From an uncultured Acidovorax sp. (lineage in GTDB: Bacteria; Pseudomonadota; Gammaproteobacteria; Burkholderiales; Burkholderiaceae_C), in contig CAJYKV010000006.1 of assembly GCA_913774955.1 (NCBI GenBank), positions 1-37,905 of the forward strand: 37,905 bases of DNA. Direction: 5' to 3'. Both the position numbers and the translations under genes were made by a program. The notes under the pieces were generated by a model. The model made no database searches and was not told the DNA's origin. It saw only the letters and a program-made list of their open reading frames with translations. Below, piece after piece: positions 1 to 9,421 of the stretch; position 1 is the stretch's first letter, and each line of letters begins with the position of its first letter.

Positions 1-329
1 GGGATGTCTATGCCGATGCCGGCTACCAAGGCGCGGGCCAACGCCCTGATGCCAGGCGCGACGTGAACTGGCACATCGCCATGCGGCCGGGTAAACGCCG
101 CCTGCTGGATCCGGCCAAACCGATCGAAGCCTTGACCCGGCAACTGGAGCGCGTGAAGGCGAGCATCCGGGCGCGGGTCGAACATCCATTCCGAGTGCTC
201 AAGCGCCAGTTCGGGCATGCCAAGGTGCGCTACCGAGGGCTGGCGAAGAACACCGCGCAATTGCACACGCTGTTTGCACTGGCCAATCTCTGGCTGGTGC
301 GGCGCAAACTGCGGGCTGCCTTGGCATGA
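1..329 (+). CDS. IS5-family transposase, C-terminal fragment (5' end outside window)
   Basis: This is the last ~109 codons of a DDE transposase, open to the left window edge and ending at TGA 327-329. The reading frame begins [11 protein letters not shown] and continues through the typical [11 protein letters not shown] segment. The catalytic glutamate block is visible as [16 protein letters not shown], which keeps the R(3)E(6)K spacing of the IS4/IS5 C1 signature. The protein ends [22 protein letters not shown], as in IS5 members. An internal ATG at 63 gives an 88-residue ORF but is not the true start. The right inverted repeat was not resolved; it should lie in about 330-445. Family assignment is by recognition and the subgroup is unknown. 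Whether the element is intact cannot be judged because its left part is missing. Confidence 0.85.
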   Translation, partial: DVYADAGYQGAGQRPDARRDVNWHIAMRPGKRRLLDPAKPIEALTRQLERVKASIRARVEHPFRVLKRQFGHAKVRYRGLAKNTAQLHTLFALANLWLVRRKLRAALA

Positions 330-499
330 GTGCGCCCGCAGTTCGCCAAGCAGGCCACCTCGGCCGCCAATCCGCAGCCGCGGACGCCTGAACTGGGGTG
401 AAACAGGTCTTTGCCGCGTTGCAGATCGATAGGTTCAGACGTCAGCACGCTTATGCGTGTGTTGTGCAGACCTTCCTTAAGACCTTACTTGGACAAAAT

Positions 500-805
500 A
501 TGTGGAAAGACGTTATTACTCGCTTGGCGAGCGTCGGCAAAGTCATGGCTCAGTGGCGATTGGGTTCCGGCGCGAGGTTGTATATGTACGTTCCGGCTGC
601 GGCGGACCTGGGAGACGAGACAGTGAAGCCTGATTCGGACGTGCGCTTCGAGGAGTTGGTGCAAATGGACATCATGCGGTCAATGCCATTGGGAGGGCTG
701 ACTGCTACGAATGACGTGGACGCCTGCCGGCGCGCACTGGTGTCGCTACCTCGCGTGCGGGTGACTGAGGTCCCCGATGGAATCCAGGTTAGCTTGGACG
801 AGTAG
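500..805 (+). CDS. Orphan hypothetical protein of lower GC between IS and rhs relic
   Basis: This is a 101-residue ORF starting MWKDVITRLASVGKV and ending VSLDE. The frame is open back to a GTG at 398, but that extension would be encoded partly by the IS end, so the ATG at 500 is preferred. No good Shine-Dalgarno sequence is visible before either start. No family was recognised. The protein is small, acidic at its C-terminus and lacks a signal peptide or membrane segment. Base composition at about 430-700 is visibly more A/T-rich than the rest of the window, which suggests foreign origin. Position beside an rhs relic makes an orphan immunity gene possible, but that is inference from context only. 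It could also be a degraded gene fragment. Confidence 0.4.
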   Translation: MWKDVITRLASVGKVMAQWRLGSGARLYMYVPAAADLGDETVKPDSDVRFEELVQMDIMRSMPLGGLTATNDVDACRRALVSLPRVRVTEVPDGIQVSLDE

Positions 806-846
806 CTTCAGCGCTTGGCCGCTGAGCCTGCGGCGTGCAGCTGGGT

Positions 847-884
847 CAAGGCTGGCCGCGAGCCACCCGAAGGGCTCGGCCTTG
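847..884. repeat. Imperfect inverted repeat upstream of the rhs relic
   Basis: CAAGGC...GAGCC at 847-864 faces GGCTC-G-GCCTTG at 873-884, forming an imperfect hairpin with extra bases in the left arm. It lies in the 130-bp gap between the orphan ORF and the rhs relic. It has no T-tract, so it is not a convincing terminator. It may be a scar of the rearrangement that truncated rhs. Confidence 0.3.
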
Positions 885-935
885 ATGTGGCATCACGCCG
901 ACCGACGCTTGCCGTGTGAGGTGCTTGGCCGTTGA

Positions 936-2598
936 AGGCGCGGCAGCTTCGCGCAGTCGTGGGCGACCACGCGGGTGTACTACGACGCGGCGGGCCGGCA
1001 GGTGGGCGTGCGCGAAGCATTCGGCCACCTCAACGCGCAGGTGCGCGATCTGGCGGGCAACGTGGTGGAGGAGCGGCGGGCGGACGGCGGGCGCATGGAC
1101 TACGGCTACAACGCCTTCGGCGACAAAACCTCATCGGCCGAACTGATGTCGGCCGGCCGCACGGTGGTTACGACCTACCCCTACGACCAGCTCTCGCGGC
1201 TCTCACAGACCTCGCTGCAAAAAGCCATCTCGCGTTACGAGATCCGCAGCATGAATGGCTCCGTGGTGGGCCCATCGAATGTGATCCAGCACGAGGACAA
1301 CGGCGTGACGGGGGGTGAACCCCGAGAACGCGATCCAGCAGACGGTGCTGGAGACAGTGCAGTACGACGAAGCCGGTCGGAAGGCGCGGGTGACCAACGG
1401 CAACGCCGAGACGACACGCTACCGCTACGACCGCATGGGCAACGTGGTGCTGAGCGGGCAGGAGACGGTCAACGGCGCGGGCGGCGAGACGGCCCCGCTG
1501 GCCTACGCCATGCGCTACCGCTACGACGCGCTGTGCCGCAAGATCGGGCAGACGGATGCGATGGGCATGACGCAGGCATGGAGCTACGACTTCTCCGGGC
1601 GCATGGTCGGCCGCACGGACTCGCAGTCGAATGGCGGCGCGCCGGTGGACTTCAACTTCCACTACAACTTCGCAGGGCAGCTGGTCCATGAGGACAACAC
1701 CCGCGTGGAGCCGGGCGTGGGCGGGGCCGCAGCTGGCAACCTCAAGGGCGTGCGCCAGGAGGCCGACGGCCAGGCCACGACCACGACGTACCAGTACACG
1801 TACCTGAACGGCAGCTGGCAGCAGAGCGCGGCCCTCACGCGCCGCGGCGGCGACGTGGTGGGCACGATCACGCAGCGCGACGCCAACGGCTTCGTGGTGG
1901 GTATCCGCCAGCCGAAGGCGACGGGCAGCGCGGCGCAGGCGCCGGACGGGAGCCTGGCGGCGGCGCTCACGAACCAGGCGACGCAGCCCACCAGCAACGA
2001 CGCGCGCTATGACCGCACGTTCGTGAACGACGCGAGCGGCACCACGGTGTTCGTGAGCCAGGGCGGGTTCAACGCCCAGGGGGAAGTCAACAGCAGCATC
2101 GCCAACCCGGCCTCGGGCTACCAGGGCGGGGTGACAGGGAGCAGCCTGACCCCCGGCCACGTGCAGCGCCAGCTGGTCGCCAACGGCGAAGTGCTGGCCC
2201 GTTACGGCGACGCCCCCACCCAGGAGGAGAACACGGAGCCGAGCAACAACCCGGTGTACGTGGACATAGCCGACTTCCGCATGCAGGCCGCGCAGATCCG
2301 CCCGCGCCACAAGAGCATGACCCGATCGCCTACACGGTGGTGGGCGGCGAGACGCTGAAGGACATCGCGCGCAACGTACTGGGCGACGCGAGCCTGTGGT
2401 GGCGCATCGCGGAGGCCAACAGCCTGGCGGTGTCGGGCGACGGGCAGCTCACGGCGGGGCAGACGCTGACGATGCCGAAGCTGTCGCTGAACGCGAACAG
2501 CGTGGATACGTTCCAGCCCTACGGCCCGAGCAGTGATGGAGAGCTTGGATCCAGCGCAGAATCTTGAAGAGACCACGTTCATCATCGATGCGACGTGA
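936..2598 (+). pseudogene. Rhs/YD-repeat protein remnant with at least two frameshifts
   Basis: Recognisable YD repeats start at VYYDAAGRQVG (about 975) and recur (YGYNAFGD, YPYDQLSRLSQ, VQYDEAGRKARV, YRYDRMGNVV, YRYDALCRKIGQ, WSYDFSGRMVG). Reading frame 3 is used to about 1310, then frame 1, with the switch at a run of six Gs (1310-1315). A second switch at about 2283-2315 returns to frame 3, which encodes a LysM-like stretch (TVVGGETLKDIARNVLG...LTAGQTLTMP). A possible third switch near 2530 would extend similarity-free sequence to a stop at 2596-2598. The usual N-terminal region and the C-terminal Rhs core with its toxin tip are both absent. Full-length Rhs proteins are polymorphic toxins of well over 1,000 residues, so this is a decayed internal piece. 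Confidence 0.8.
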
Positions 2599-2660
2599 CG
2601 TTGTTCCATGTGCTGCAACCGTGATGCTCAGCCTGTTTACCCTATTGAGGAGTTGACCCC

Positions 2661-3404
2661 ATGCCTCTCGCGTCCCCCGACCTCACTTCCACCTTCGCTC
2701 CCACCGGCCGCCTGCGCGCTTCCATCAACCTCGGCAATCCCATCCTCGCCCACCGGGACGCGCAGGGCGAACCGGGTGGCGTCTCCGTCGATCTGGCCCG
2801 CGAGCTGGCCCGCCGCCTGGGCGTGGAGGCCGAGCTGGTGGTGTTCGATACCGCGGCGAAGTCGGTGGAGGCGGTGCGGGCGGGGCAGGCGGATGTGGGC
2901 TTTTTCGCGATCGATCCGCTGCGGGGCGAGGGGATCGCGTTCACGGCGCCGTATGTGCTGATCGAAGGTTCCTATCTGGTGCGGGAGGATTCGCCGATCA
3001 CCGACAACGCGCAGGTGGACCGTGACGGTGTGTCTGTCGCGGTGGGGCAGGGCAGTGCCTATGACCTGTTCCTGACGCGCGCGCTGCAGGCCGCGCGCAT
3101 CGTGCGGGCGCCGAGTTCGCCGGCGGTGGTCGGCACGTTCCTGGAGCAGGCGCTCGACGTGGCGGCGGGCGTGCGGCAGCAGCTGGAGGCGGATGCGCAG
3201 CGCCTGCCCGGCCTGCGCCTGCTGCCAGGTCGGTTCATGGTGATCCAGCAGGCGATGGGCCTGCCCAAGGACCGCCCGGAGGCTACCGCCCGCCTGCTGC
3301 GGGATTTCGTGGAGGACATGAAGGCGACGGGCTTCGTGGCGGACGCGATGCGGCGGCATGGCGTACAAGGCGCGTCCGTCGCGCCCGCGGCGCAGGCGGG
3401 CTGA
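2661..3404 (+). CDS. Periplasmic-type amino-acid solute-binding protein domain (SBP_bac_3), no signal peptide
   Basis: The product is 247 residues and resembles the family 3 solute-binding proteins of polar amino-acid ABC transporters. Typical elements are GGVSVDLARELARRLGVEAE near residue 40, the hinge-side VRAGQADVGFFAIDP around residue 75, and FTAPYVLIEGSYLV near residue 95. GAGGAG at 2647-2652 sits 8 nt before the ATG, and an in-frame TGA at 2646 excludes an earlier start. Unusually, the N-terminus (MPLASPDLTSTFAPTGRLRA) has no hydrophobic signal, so the protein may stay cytoplasmic and act as a ligand-binding or regulatory protein. No permease or ATPase gene is adjacent. Ligand is unknown. 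Confidence 0.8.
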   Translation: MPLASPDLTSTFAPTGRLRASINLGNPILAHRDAQGEPGGVSVDLARELARRLGVEAELVVFDTAAKSVEAVRAGQADVGFFAIDPLRGEGIAFTAPYVLIEGSYLVREDSPITDNAQVDRDGVSVAVGQGSAYDLFLTRALQAARIVRAPSSPAVVGTFLEQALDVAAGVRQQLEADAQRLPGLRLLPGRFMVIQQAMGLPKDRPEATARLLRDFVEDMKATGFVADAMRRHGVQGASVAPAAQAG

Positions 3405-3539
3405 CGCACGTCGCCGCGCACCGCCGCCAGGACGGGCAGCGGCGCGCCCTGGGCCGACAAAGCCGCTCAGACTGCGCCGACAGGCAGCACGGCGGCGCGC
3501 GGCGAGGATGGCGGCTGCTCGTTTCCCAAGGAGAATCCT

Positions 3540-4085
3540 GTGCCGTCATCCATTCATCCCACCAGCACCTCGACCCCTTCGCGCCTGGCCCTTCCGGCGC
3601 TGCTGGCAGCGTGTCTGCTCGCCGCGCAGCCCGCCATGGCGCAGCAGCAGCCCGGGCAGCCCGCGCCTGCGGGCAACATGGCGCCTTCCTCCGCTAACGC
3701 GGCTCCGGCTGCTGCTACGGCTGCGGCTGCGGCCCCCGCGCCGTCCGCCGCGCTGCCCGAAACCAAGACGCAGGGCTCCCTGCGCTACACCTGCGGCGGC
3801 ATCAGCGTGGACGAGTCGCAGGCCATGCGCGCCGCGATGAAGGACCATCCGCTGTCGCTGCTGTTCGCGGCGCAGGGCGGCGCCTACCTGGCCGATGTTC
3901 AGGTCAAGCTGGTGCCGCAGGGCTGGGGCGATGCCGGCGCGCTGACGTTCACTGCAAGCGGCCCGGTCTGCCTGCTGGATCTGCCGGCTGGGTCGTACGA
4001 GGTGGAAGCCAGCGCCGGCGGCAAGGAAAAGCGCCAGACGGTGATGGTGGGCAAGGACGCGAAGACGCTGGACTTCCGGTTCTGA
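3540..4085 (+). CDS. Secreted carboxypeptidase-regulatory-like protein
   Basis: The product is 181 residues, starting with GTG at 3540 behind AAGGAG at 3528-3533. The N-terminus carries a signal peptide with hydrophobic core LALPALLAACLLA and likely cleavage after AMA (about residue 34). A Pro/Ala-rich linker of about 40 residues follows. The C-terminal 100 residues contain YTCGGISVDESQAM and a beta-sandwich-like tail (VCLLDLPAGSYEVEAS, then KRQTVMVGKDAKTLDFRF). That tail matches the pattern of carboxypeptidase regulatory-like domains, in which a small molecule or protein ligand may be bound. Function is unknown and a periplasmic location is inferred. Two cysteines in the mature part could form a disulfide. 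Confidence 0.7.
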   Translation: MPSSIHPTSTSTPSRLALPALLAACLLAAQPAMAQQQPGQPAPAGNMAPSSANAAPAAATAAAAAPAPSAALPETKTQGSLRYTCGGISVDESQAMRAAMKDHPLSLLFAAQGGAYLADVQVKLVPQGWGDAGALTFTASGPVCLLDLPAGSYEVEASAGGKEKRQTVMVGKDAKTLDFRF

Positions 4086-4101
4086 TACTGACAAGCGTCC
4101 T

Positions 4102-4124
4102 GCGGGCGGGCCGTCCGCGCCCGC
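4102..4124. terminator. GC-rich hairpin between convergent genes
   Basis: GCGGGCG (4102-4108) pairs perfectly with CGCCCGC (4118-4124) across a 9-nt loop. It lies between the stop of the plus-strand secreted protein and the stop of the minus-strand EVE protein, which is where a bidirectional terminator is expected. No clear U-tract follows on either strand. Confidence 0.4.
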
Positions 4125-4661
<537 letters not shown>

Positions 4662-4676
4662 GGCGCGATTGTGCCG

Positions 4677-7661
4677 TCAGCCGCCAGGGGCATCGGCGTT
4701 GCCATGGCCTTGCGGCGCGGCGAGGCGGGTGCGGCGCTTTCCGGTGCCGCCCCAGCGCGGGTCGTCGTCCGCAGGGATGGCGAGCGGATTGCGCAGTGGT
4801 TCGGCCAAAGGGGCCAGCAGGGCGTCCAGGTCCGCGGGGGTGAATTTCGGCATGCCGTCGGCATCGTGGCCGAGCACGCCGTCCGCCAGGGCCTGCTTGC
4901 GGGCCTGCAGCTCCAGCATGCGTTCCTCGATGCTGCCATCCACCACCAGGTGGTAGATGAACACCGGCTTGTCCTGCCCGATGCGGTGCGCGCGGGCGGT
5001 GGCCTGCTCCATCACGGCCGGGTTCCACCACGGGTCGAGGTGGATGACGGTGTCGGCGGCCGTGAGGTTGAGGCCCGTGCCTCCGGCTTTGAGGCTGGCC
5101 AGCAGAATGGGCGCGGAGCCTTCGGCGTCCGGCGCCTGGAAGCGCCGCACCACGGCGCCGCGCTGGCGCGGCGGAGTGGCGCCGGTGAGGGCCAGCCAGG
5201 GCAGGCGCAGCGCATCCAGCCGCTCCGCGACCAGGTCGAGCATGCGGGTGAACTGCGAGAACACCAGCACGCGCCGTCCTTCAGATACCAGCGCCGGCAG
5301 CAGCTCGGCGAGCCGTTCGAGCTTGGCGCCCTCCATGCCGGGCGTGGCCGCAAGGCCCGGGACGAGCCGGGGATCGCAGCACACCTGCCGGAGCTTGAGC
5401 AGCGCGTCCAGGATGGTGATGAGTGCGCCTTCGAAGCCCTGGCGTTCCAGGGCGCGGCGCACCTGCCGGTCGGCGCCGGTGCGCACGGCCTCGTAGAGTT
5501 CGCGCTGGCGGCCCTGCAGCACGACGCGTTCCACGATGGTGGTGCGCGGCGGCAGTTCGGGCGCCACGTCGTCCTTGCGGCGGCGTAGGATGAACGGGCG
5601 CACGCGCAGCGCCAGCAGTTGCGCGCGCAGGGTTTCGCCGTTCTCCTCGATCGGCTTGCGCCAGCGCTGGGAGAAGCTGCGTGCGTCCCCCAGGAAGCCC
5701 GGCATGAGGAAGTCGAAATGCGCCCAGAGCTCGCCCAGGTGGTTCTCCAGGGGCGTGCCGGTAAGGCACAGCAGATGGTCCGCGCGCAGCCGCCGCAGCA
5801 CGCGGGCACCGCGGCTGCCGGCGTTCTTGGCCATCTGCGCTTCGTCGAGGATGAGCAGGTGCCAGGGTTGCGCGGCCAGGGCGTCGGCATCGCGCCAGAG
5901 CAGCGGATAGGTGGTCAGCACGAGGTCATGCTCTGCTGCCCGCACGAAATGCCGTGCCCGGTCGGGACCCTGCAGTACCAGCACGCGCAGGCCCGGCGCC
6001 ATGCGCGCCGCTTCCGCCTGCCAGTTGAAGAGCAGCGAGGTCGGCACCACCACGAGCGCGGGCCGCGCCAGCCGGCCGGCCTCCTTCTCTGCCAGCACGT
6101 GGGCCAGGGCCTGGGCGGTCTTTCCGAGGCCCATGTCGTCCGCGAGGATGCCGCCGAGGCCCTGGGCGCGCAGGTACTGCAGCCAGGCCAGCCCTTCGCG
6201 CTGGTAGGGGCGCAGCGTGATGGCGAGGCCTTGGGGCGGCGCGACCGGCTGCGGCGTGCCGGCGTCGCGCAGGCGCCGGGCCAGTTGCGCCAGGCCGGCG
6301 TCGCCCTGCAGCTGCCAGCCCAGATCCTGCGCGGTGTGGGTCTGGCGGCGCGCCACGCGGCCGGCCTGGTCGAGCGCGGCGCGCAGGGCGTCGATGCGGT
6401 GCGCCTCCCAGGCTCCGAGCCGCAGCGGTTCGCCAGCACGTCGCTGGTGCAGTGCCGGATCGGTGAGCAGATCCACCATGGCGCCCACGATGGCCTTGAG
6501 TGGTGCCGCGGGTGCGTCGATGCGGCGACCGCCGGGCGCGCGCAATGGGATGGTGGCGTGGTCGTCGATGTCGGCGAGGGCGCGGGCGTCCAGCCAGCGC
6601 GGATCGCGGCGCAGCAGGTCGGCCACCATCGGGGCGAGGTCGAGGGTCTCGCCGTCGATCTCCACGCCCAGGCTCAGCAGCCAGGCGCCCTCGCGCTCGG
6701 GCAGGCGCAGCTTCTGCACGGAGCGCCCGCGGCGTGCCAGCGGGCCGGCCTCACGGCCCCGCGCCTCGCCGGTGGCGGCGTCGAGCACGATGCGCCAGCC
6801 CTGCACCGGCACGCTCTCGTGGGCGAAGCCCGGCACCACCACCACGGACCAGCCCGCGGCCTGCAGGCGCGGCACGGTCTCGGCCCAGAAGTCTCCGAAA
6901 GCCGCCTCCTGCGGCAGCGTCCACAGCGGACCGGGCAGCGCGGGCGCCGCATCCGGTGACCCGGCAGGCGGGCGCTTGGCGGGAGGCAGGCCCGGGGGCA
7001 CGTCGGCGAGCGCATGGCCGATCAGGCCCGCGCCGTCGCCCGGAGCGCGCCACTGCAGACGGTCGGCCGCTATCGGAACGAGGCCGGTATCGCGCAGCCC
7101 ATCGATCGCATCCGCCTCGGCACGCACGTCGCGGTGCAGCCAGCCATCCGCCATGCCTGGCACGGCGACGCGCGCGGGAGCGCGGGTGTTCAAGACGCTG
7201 GTGGGCGCAGGCACGCTCCAGGGGGTGCCGTCGTCCAGCCGGTAGGTCCAGTCCACCTGCGCCAGCGTGACCTGCCCGCCGCGCGGGCCAATCGCGCCCT
7301 GCGCGCGCATGCCCAGCAATCCGTCGCCACGGCCGAGCGTGCGCAGCGTGAGGCGGGGACGGAAAGCGGACCCCTCGGGCGTCTGCGGAGGGCGTGGCTC
7401 TTGCGCAGGTCCCGCGGTGCCGAGGGCCGGCACCGGGGTGCCGGAGGATGCCGGCAATGCGGAAGCCGTATCGCGCAGCAGTGCGAGGGCCTGCTGCGCT
7501 TGGTCGCCCGTCAGGGGCGGCAGATTTTCCCGCAGAGCGGCACCGTCCTGCGCCCGCAGGGCCTCGACCCACCTGTGGACGGCGGCGCCACCGTGCGGTG
7601 AAGGCGACGGCGGCGTTGCGGCGGGCGGAGGTGCGGCGGGCGTGCGGCGCGGGCGAGGCAT
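4677..7661 (-). CDS. SNF2-family DEAD/DEAH-box helicase
   Basis: This 994-residue protein has an unassigned N-terminal half and a complete SNF2 ATPase in the C-terminal half. The Walker A motif is DDMGLGKTAQ (about residue 510) and motif II is LLILDEAQMAKN (about 607). The GTPLENHLGELWAHFDFLMPG block follows, and the C-terminal helicase lobe ends with ATARAHRIGQDKPV near residue 890. Bacterial SNF2 (HepA/RapA- and HelZ-like) proteins translocate on double-stranded DNA, remodelling nucleoprotein or RNA polymerase complexes; the specific target here is unknown. The N-terminal ~440 residues are Pro/Ala-rich at first and no SWIM zinc-finger cysteines were seen. It precedes the EVE-domain gene by 15 nt. 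The chosen ATG follows a GGCACAATCG sequence rather than an SD. Confidence 0.92.
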   Translation of the reverse strand: MPRPRRTPAAPPPAATPPSPSPHGGAAVHRWVEALRAQDGAALRENLPPLTGDQAQQALALLRDTASALPASSGTPVPALGTAGPAQEPRPPQTPEGSAFRPRLTLRTLGRGDGLLGMRAQGAIGPRGGQVTLAQVDWTYRLDDGTPWSVPAPTSVLNTRAPARVAVPGMADGWLHRDVRAEADAIDGLRDTGLVPIAADRLQWRAPGDGAGLIGHALADVPPGLPPAKRPPAGSPDAAPALPGPLWTLPQEAAFGDFWAETVPRLQAAGWSVVVVPGFAHESVPVQGWRIVLDAATGEARGREAGPLARRGRSVQKLRLPEREGAWLLSLGVEIDGETLDLAPMVADLLRRDPRWLDARALADIDDHATIPLRAPGGRRIDAPAAPLKAIVGAMVDLLTDPALHQRRAGEPLRLGAWEAHRIDALRAALDQAGRVARRQTHTAQDLGWQLQGDAGLAQLARRLRDAGTPQPVAPPQGLAITLRPYQREGLAWLQYLRAQGLGGILADDMGLGKTAQALAHVLAEKEAGRLARPALVVVPTSLLFNWQAEAARMAPGLRVLVLQGPDRARHFVRAAEHDLVLTTYPLLWRDADALAAQPWHLLILDEAQMAKNAGSRGARVLRRLRADHLLCLTGTPLENHLGELWAHFDFLMPGFLGDARSFSQRWRKPIEENGETLRAQLLALRVRPFILRRRKDDVAPELPPRTTIVERVVLQGRQRELYEAVRTGADRQVRRALERQGFEGALITILDALLKLRQVCCDPRLVPGLAATPGMEGAKLERLAELLPALVSEGRRVLVFSQFTRMLDLVAERLDALRLPWLALTGATPPRQRGAVVRRFQAPDAEGSAPILLASLKAGGTGLNLTAADTVIHLDPWWNPAVMEQATARAHRIGQDKPVFIYHLVVDGSIEERMLELQARKQALADGVLGHDADGMPKFTPADLDALLAPLAEPLRNPLAIPADDDPRWGGTGKRRTRLAAPQGHGNADAPGG

Positions 7662-7770
7662 GGGCCGATTGTGCCGATGGCGTCGCGGAATGGGGCCGGC
7701 CCGCGATCGGGGCGGGCCATGGCTTCACGCCCGCGCAACCCGCTGCCGGTGCAAGCGCCCTGCGGGCCGT

Positions 7771-8364
7771 TCAGGCCGCGTCCTTACGGCGAGGGGCGGG
7801 GGCGGGTGTGGGGGCCGGCAGCAGCAGATCCGCGGTCTTTGCGACCTCCACGCAATCGCGCAGGTGCATTTCTCCGAGGTAGCGCAGCGTGGCGTAACCC
7901 AGCGCGGCCGAGGCCGCCTGGCCGGCGAGCGGCACGAACTTGGCGGCCTGCTGCGCCGTCAGGCGCACGCCGACGATGCGCAGGGCCCGCATGACGAGTT
8001 CGCGGGTGATGAGCCGGCCGATGAGCGCGGAGCCCACCATGCCGACCGCCTTCTGCACCTGTTCGCGCTTGTGGGGCGCGAGCCGGTCGAGCTGCGCGGG
8101 CGTCAGCCCGAACTCGGCATTGATCTGGGGAATGAGCCGCGTCAGCAGGGCCGCATCCACCGCCCAGTCGAGGCCGGGTACGGGCACGACGCCTGCGGCC
8201 GCGGCCATCATCGCGCGGCGGTGCAGCAGCTTGCGGCTGCGGGCGACGGCGGCCTCCAGCGCGGGATGGCCGCGGGCCATCGCCTGCGCGTCGGGCGCGC
8301 CGTCCTTGTGGGCGCCGGGCGGCTGTGAACGGTCTTTGCGGGCAGGTTTCGAGAACAGAGCCAT
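7771..8364 (-). CDS. EcsC/DUF697-like protein
   Basis: The product is 197 residues with no signal peptide and a basic N-terminus. The central block VVPVPGLDWAVDAALLTRLIPQINAEFGLTP resembles the glycine/proline-rich amphipathic segment seen in EcsC and in YcjF-type DUF697 proteins. A second hydrophobic stretch (FVPLAGQAASAALGYATLRYLGEM) follows. These families are membrane-associated and poorly characterised; EcsC was named from a Bacillus ABC transporter operon. It lies 26 nt downstream of the GlsB-like gene on the same strand, so a shared transcript is likely. The C-terminus is Pro/Ala-rich and ends RRKDAA. Family call is by pattern and moderately confident; function is unknown. Confidence 0.65.
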   Translation of the reverse strand: MALFSKPARKDRSQPPGAHKDGAPDAQAMARGHPALEAAVARSRKLLHRRAMMAAAAGVVPVPGLDWAVDAALLTRLIPQINAEFGLTPAQLDRLAPHKREQVQKAVGMVGSALIGRLITRELVMRALRIVGVRLTAQQAAKFVPLAGQAASAALGYATLRYLGEMHLRDCVEVAKTADLLLPAPTPAPAPRRKDAA

Positions 8365-8390
8365 GGCGCTATGGAGCGGACGGCGCTGGA

Positions 8391-8645
8391 TCAGCGGGCC
8401 TTGCTGCGGATCAGCCCATAGATCACGAGCAGCACGATCGCGCCAAGCACGGAGGCGATCCAGCCCGCGGCTTCTCCTTGCTGGTACCAGCCCATGGCCA
8501 CACCCAGGTAGGTGGCCAGGAAGGAGCCGGCGATGCCGAGCAACGCGGTCATGATCCAGCCGAGCTTGTCGTCACCGGGCTTGAGCGCTCGGGCGAGAAG
8601 GCCGACGATGAGGCCGACCAGCAGGGTTCCAAGGAGGGAGAACAT
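8391..8645 (-). CDS. GlsB/YeaQ/YmgE-family stress-response membrane protein
   Basis: The product is an 84-residue integral membrane protein beginning MFSLLGTLLVGLIVGLLARA, with three hydrophobic helices and the family's glycine-rich pattern (LGWIMTALLGIAGSFLATYLG, IASVLGAIVLLVIYGLI). This is the usual length for the transglycosylase-associated/GlsB family, small inner-membrane proteins often induced by envelope or general stress. The frame is open for 21 further codons upstream, but the ATG at 8645 gives the family start and follows a weak GGAAAG. It heads the minus-strand series ending in the EVE gene. Confidence 0.88.
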   Translation of the reverse strand: MFSLLGTLLVGLIVGLLARALKPGDDKLGWIMTALLGIAGSFLATYLGVAMGWYQQGEAAGWIASVLGAIVLLVIYGLIRSKAR

Positions 8646-8960
8646 GGTTTTTTCGCTTTCCGGTGTGAAGGGATGAAGATCGGTGATTCCAACGGGGGCG
8701 GGCTCCACGCCAGGGGCCGAGCAGACGCCGCCAATCTACCCGGCGGTCCGGCATGGTCGTGTCAGACAAGGTGCACAGCCCGCCACGGCCGGCAGCGCCC
8801 GACACGGCAACCGCCTTGTGCAAGGGTGGTGGGGACGGAGTTGGCGCGACCCGTGTGGGAGCCATCCCACAGGCCGTTGGGAGCGCTTCCGGCGCGTGGG
8901 CCCGGTCGACAGTCTTATCGTTGTCCCACCAGCAAGCCCCGAGAAAGGACGGATGCCAGG
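8646..8960. other. 315-bp divergent intergenic region
   Basis: This stretch separates the minus-strand GlsB-like gene from the plus-strand secreted protein and should carry both promoters. No consensus -35/-10 pair could be assigned. A perfect hairpin TGTGGGA-GCCA-TCCCACA lies at 8854-8871, followed by a shorter palindrome GGAGCGCTTCC at about 8879. Neither has a T-tract. No convincing gene was seen. Confidence 0.5.
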
Positions 8961-9362
8961 ATGTTCGATGCGAGCGGTGGTGCGGTGGGCGAGCGCCGGG
9001 TCCGGCAGTGGCTGGCCACAGGACTTTTAGGCTGCGCCCCCCTCGCGTGGGCCGCCTCTCCAGATACCGACAGTGCATCACTCGACCGCGGGGCACGGCC
9101 CGACACGACGGCGGAACAGCGATACCAGTCGGCCATCCGGGAAGCGGGCGGGGGGCTGAAAGCCGCGTTGGCGGAGTGCCGATCCCAGGCCGCAGCGGTG
9201 CGTCAGGGGTGCGAGGACGAAGCGCGCAAGCGCTACCAGCAGGACATGGCGGAAGCGAAGGCGCTAATGCATCCGCCGGGTACCCGGGCTTCCGGTGCGC
9301 CGGCCGGCCCGAACAAGGAAGTGGAGCCGCGGATCGTGGGAAAACCCCAGCCCGGTTCCTGA
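8961..9362 (+). CDS. Small secreted hypothetical protein
   Basis: The product is 133 residues. The N-terminus has a basic segment (GERRVRQW) then ATGLLGCAPLAWAA, which reads as a signal peptide cleaved after AWA. The mature part contains AEQRYQSAIREAGGGLKAAL with CRSQ and GCEDEARKRYQ, a charged helical stretch with two cysteines resembling short periplasmic repeat-type proteins common in Comamonadaceae. The ATG at 8961 follows a purine-rich GGAC/AGG region rather than a strong SD; the frame stays open upstream but that sequence is not protein-like. Function unknown. Confidence 0.6.
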   Translation: MFDASGGAVGERRVRQWLATGLLGCAPLAWAASPDTDSASLDRGARPDTTAEQRYQSAIREAGGGLKAALAECRSQAAAVRQGCEDEARKRYQQDMAEAKALMHPPGTRASGAPAGPNKEVEPRIVGKPQPGS

Positions 9363-9370
9363 AATGCACA

Positions 9371-9389
9371 ACGCCCGCAGAGCGGGCGT
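9371..9389. terminator. Perfect 8-bp hairpin between convergent genes
   Basis: ACGCCCGC (9371-9378), loop AGA, GCGGGCGT (9382-9389). It sits between the convergent ends of the small secreted protein gene and the NlpC/P60 gene, as expected for a shared terminator. No long U-tract follows. Confidence 0.55.
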
Positions 9390-9421
9390 CGGATGGCACG
9401 AAATGGAACAGGACGAACGGA

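Noticed and set aside
1168-2310. Minus-strand open frame of 380 codons across the rhs relic
   Set aside because: The product has no recognisable pattern and the plus strand shows clear YD repeats.
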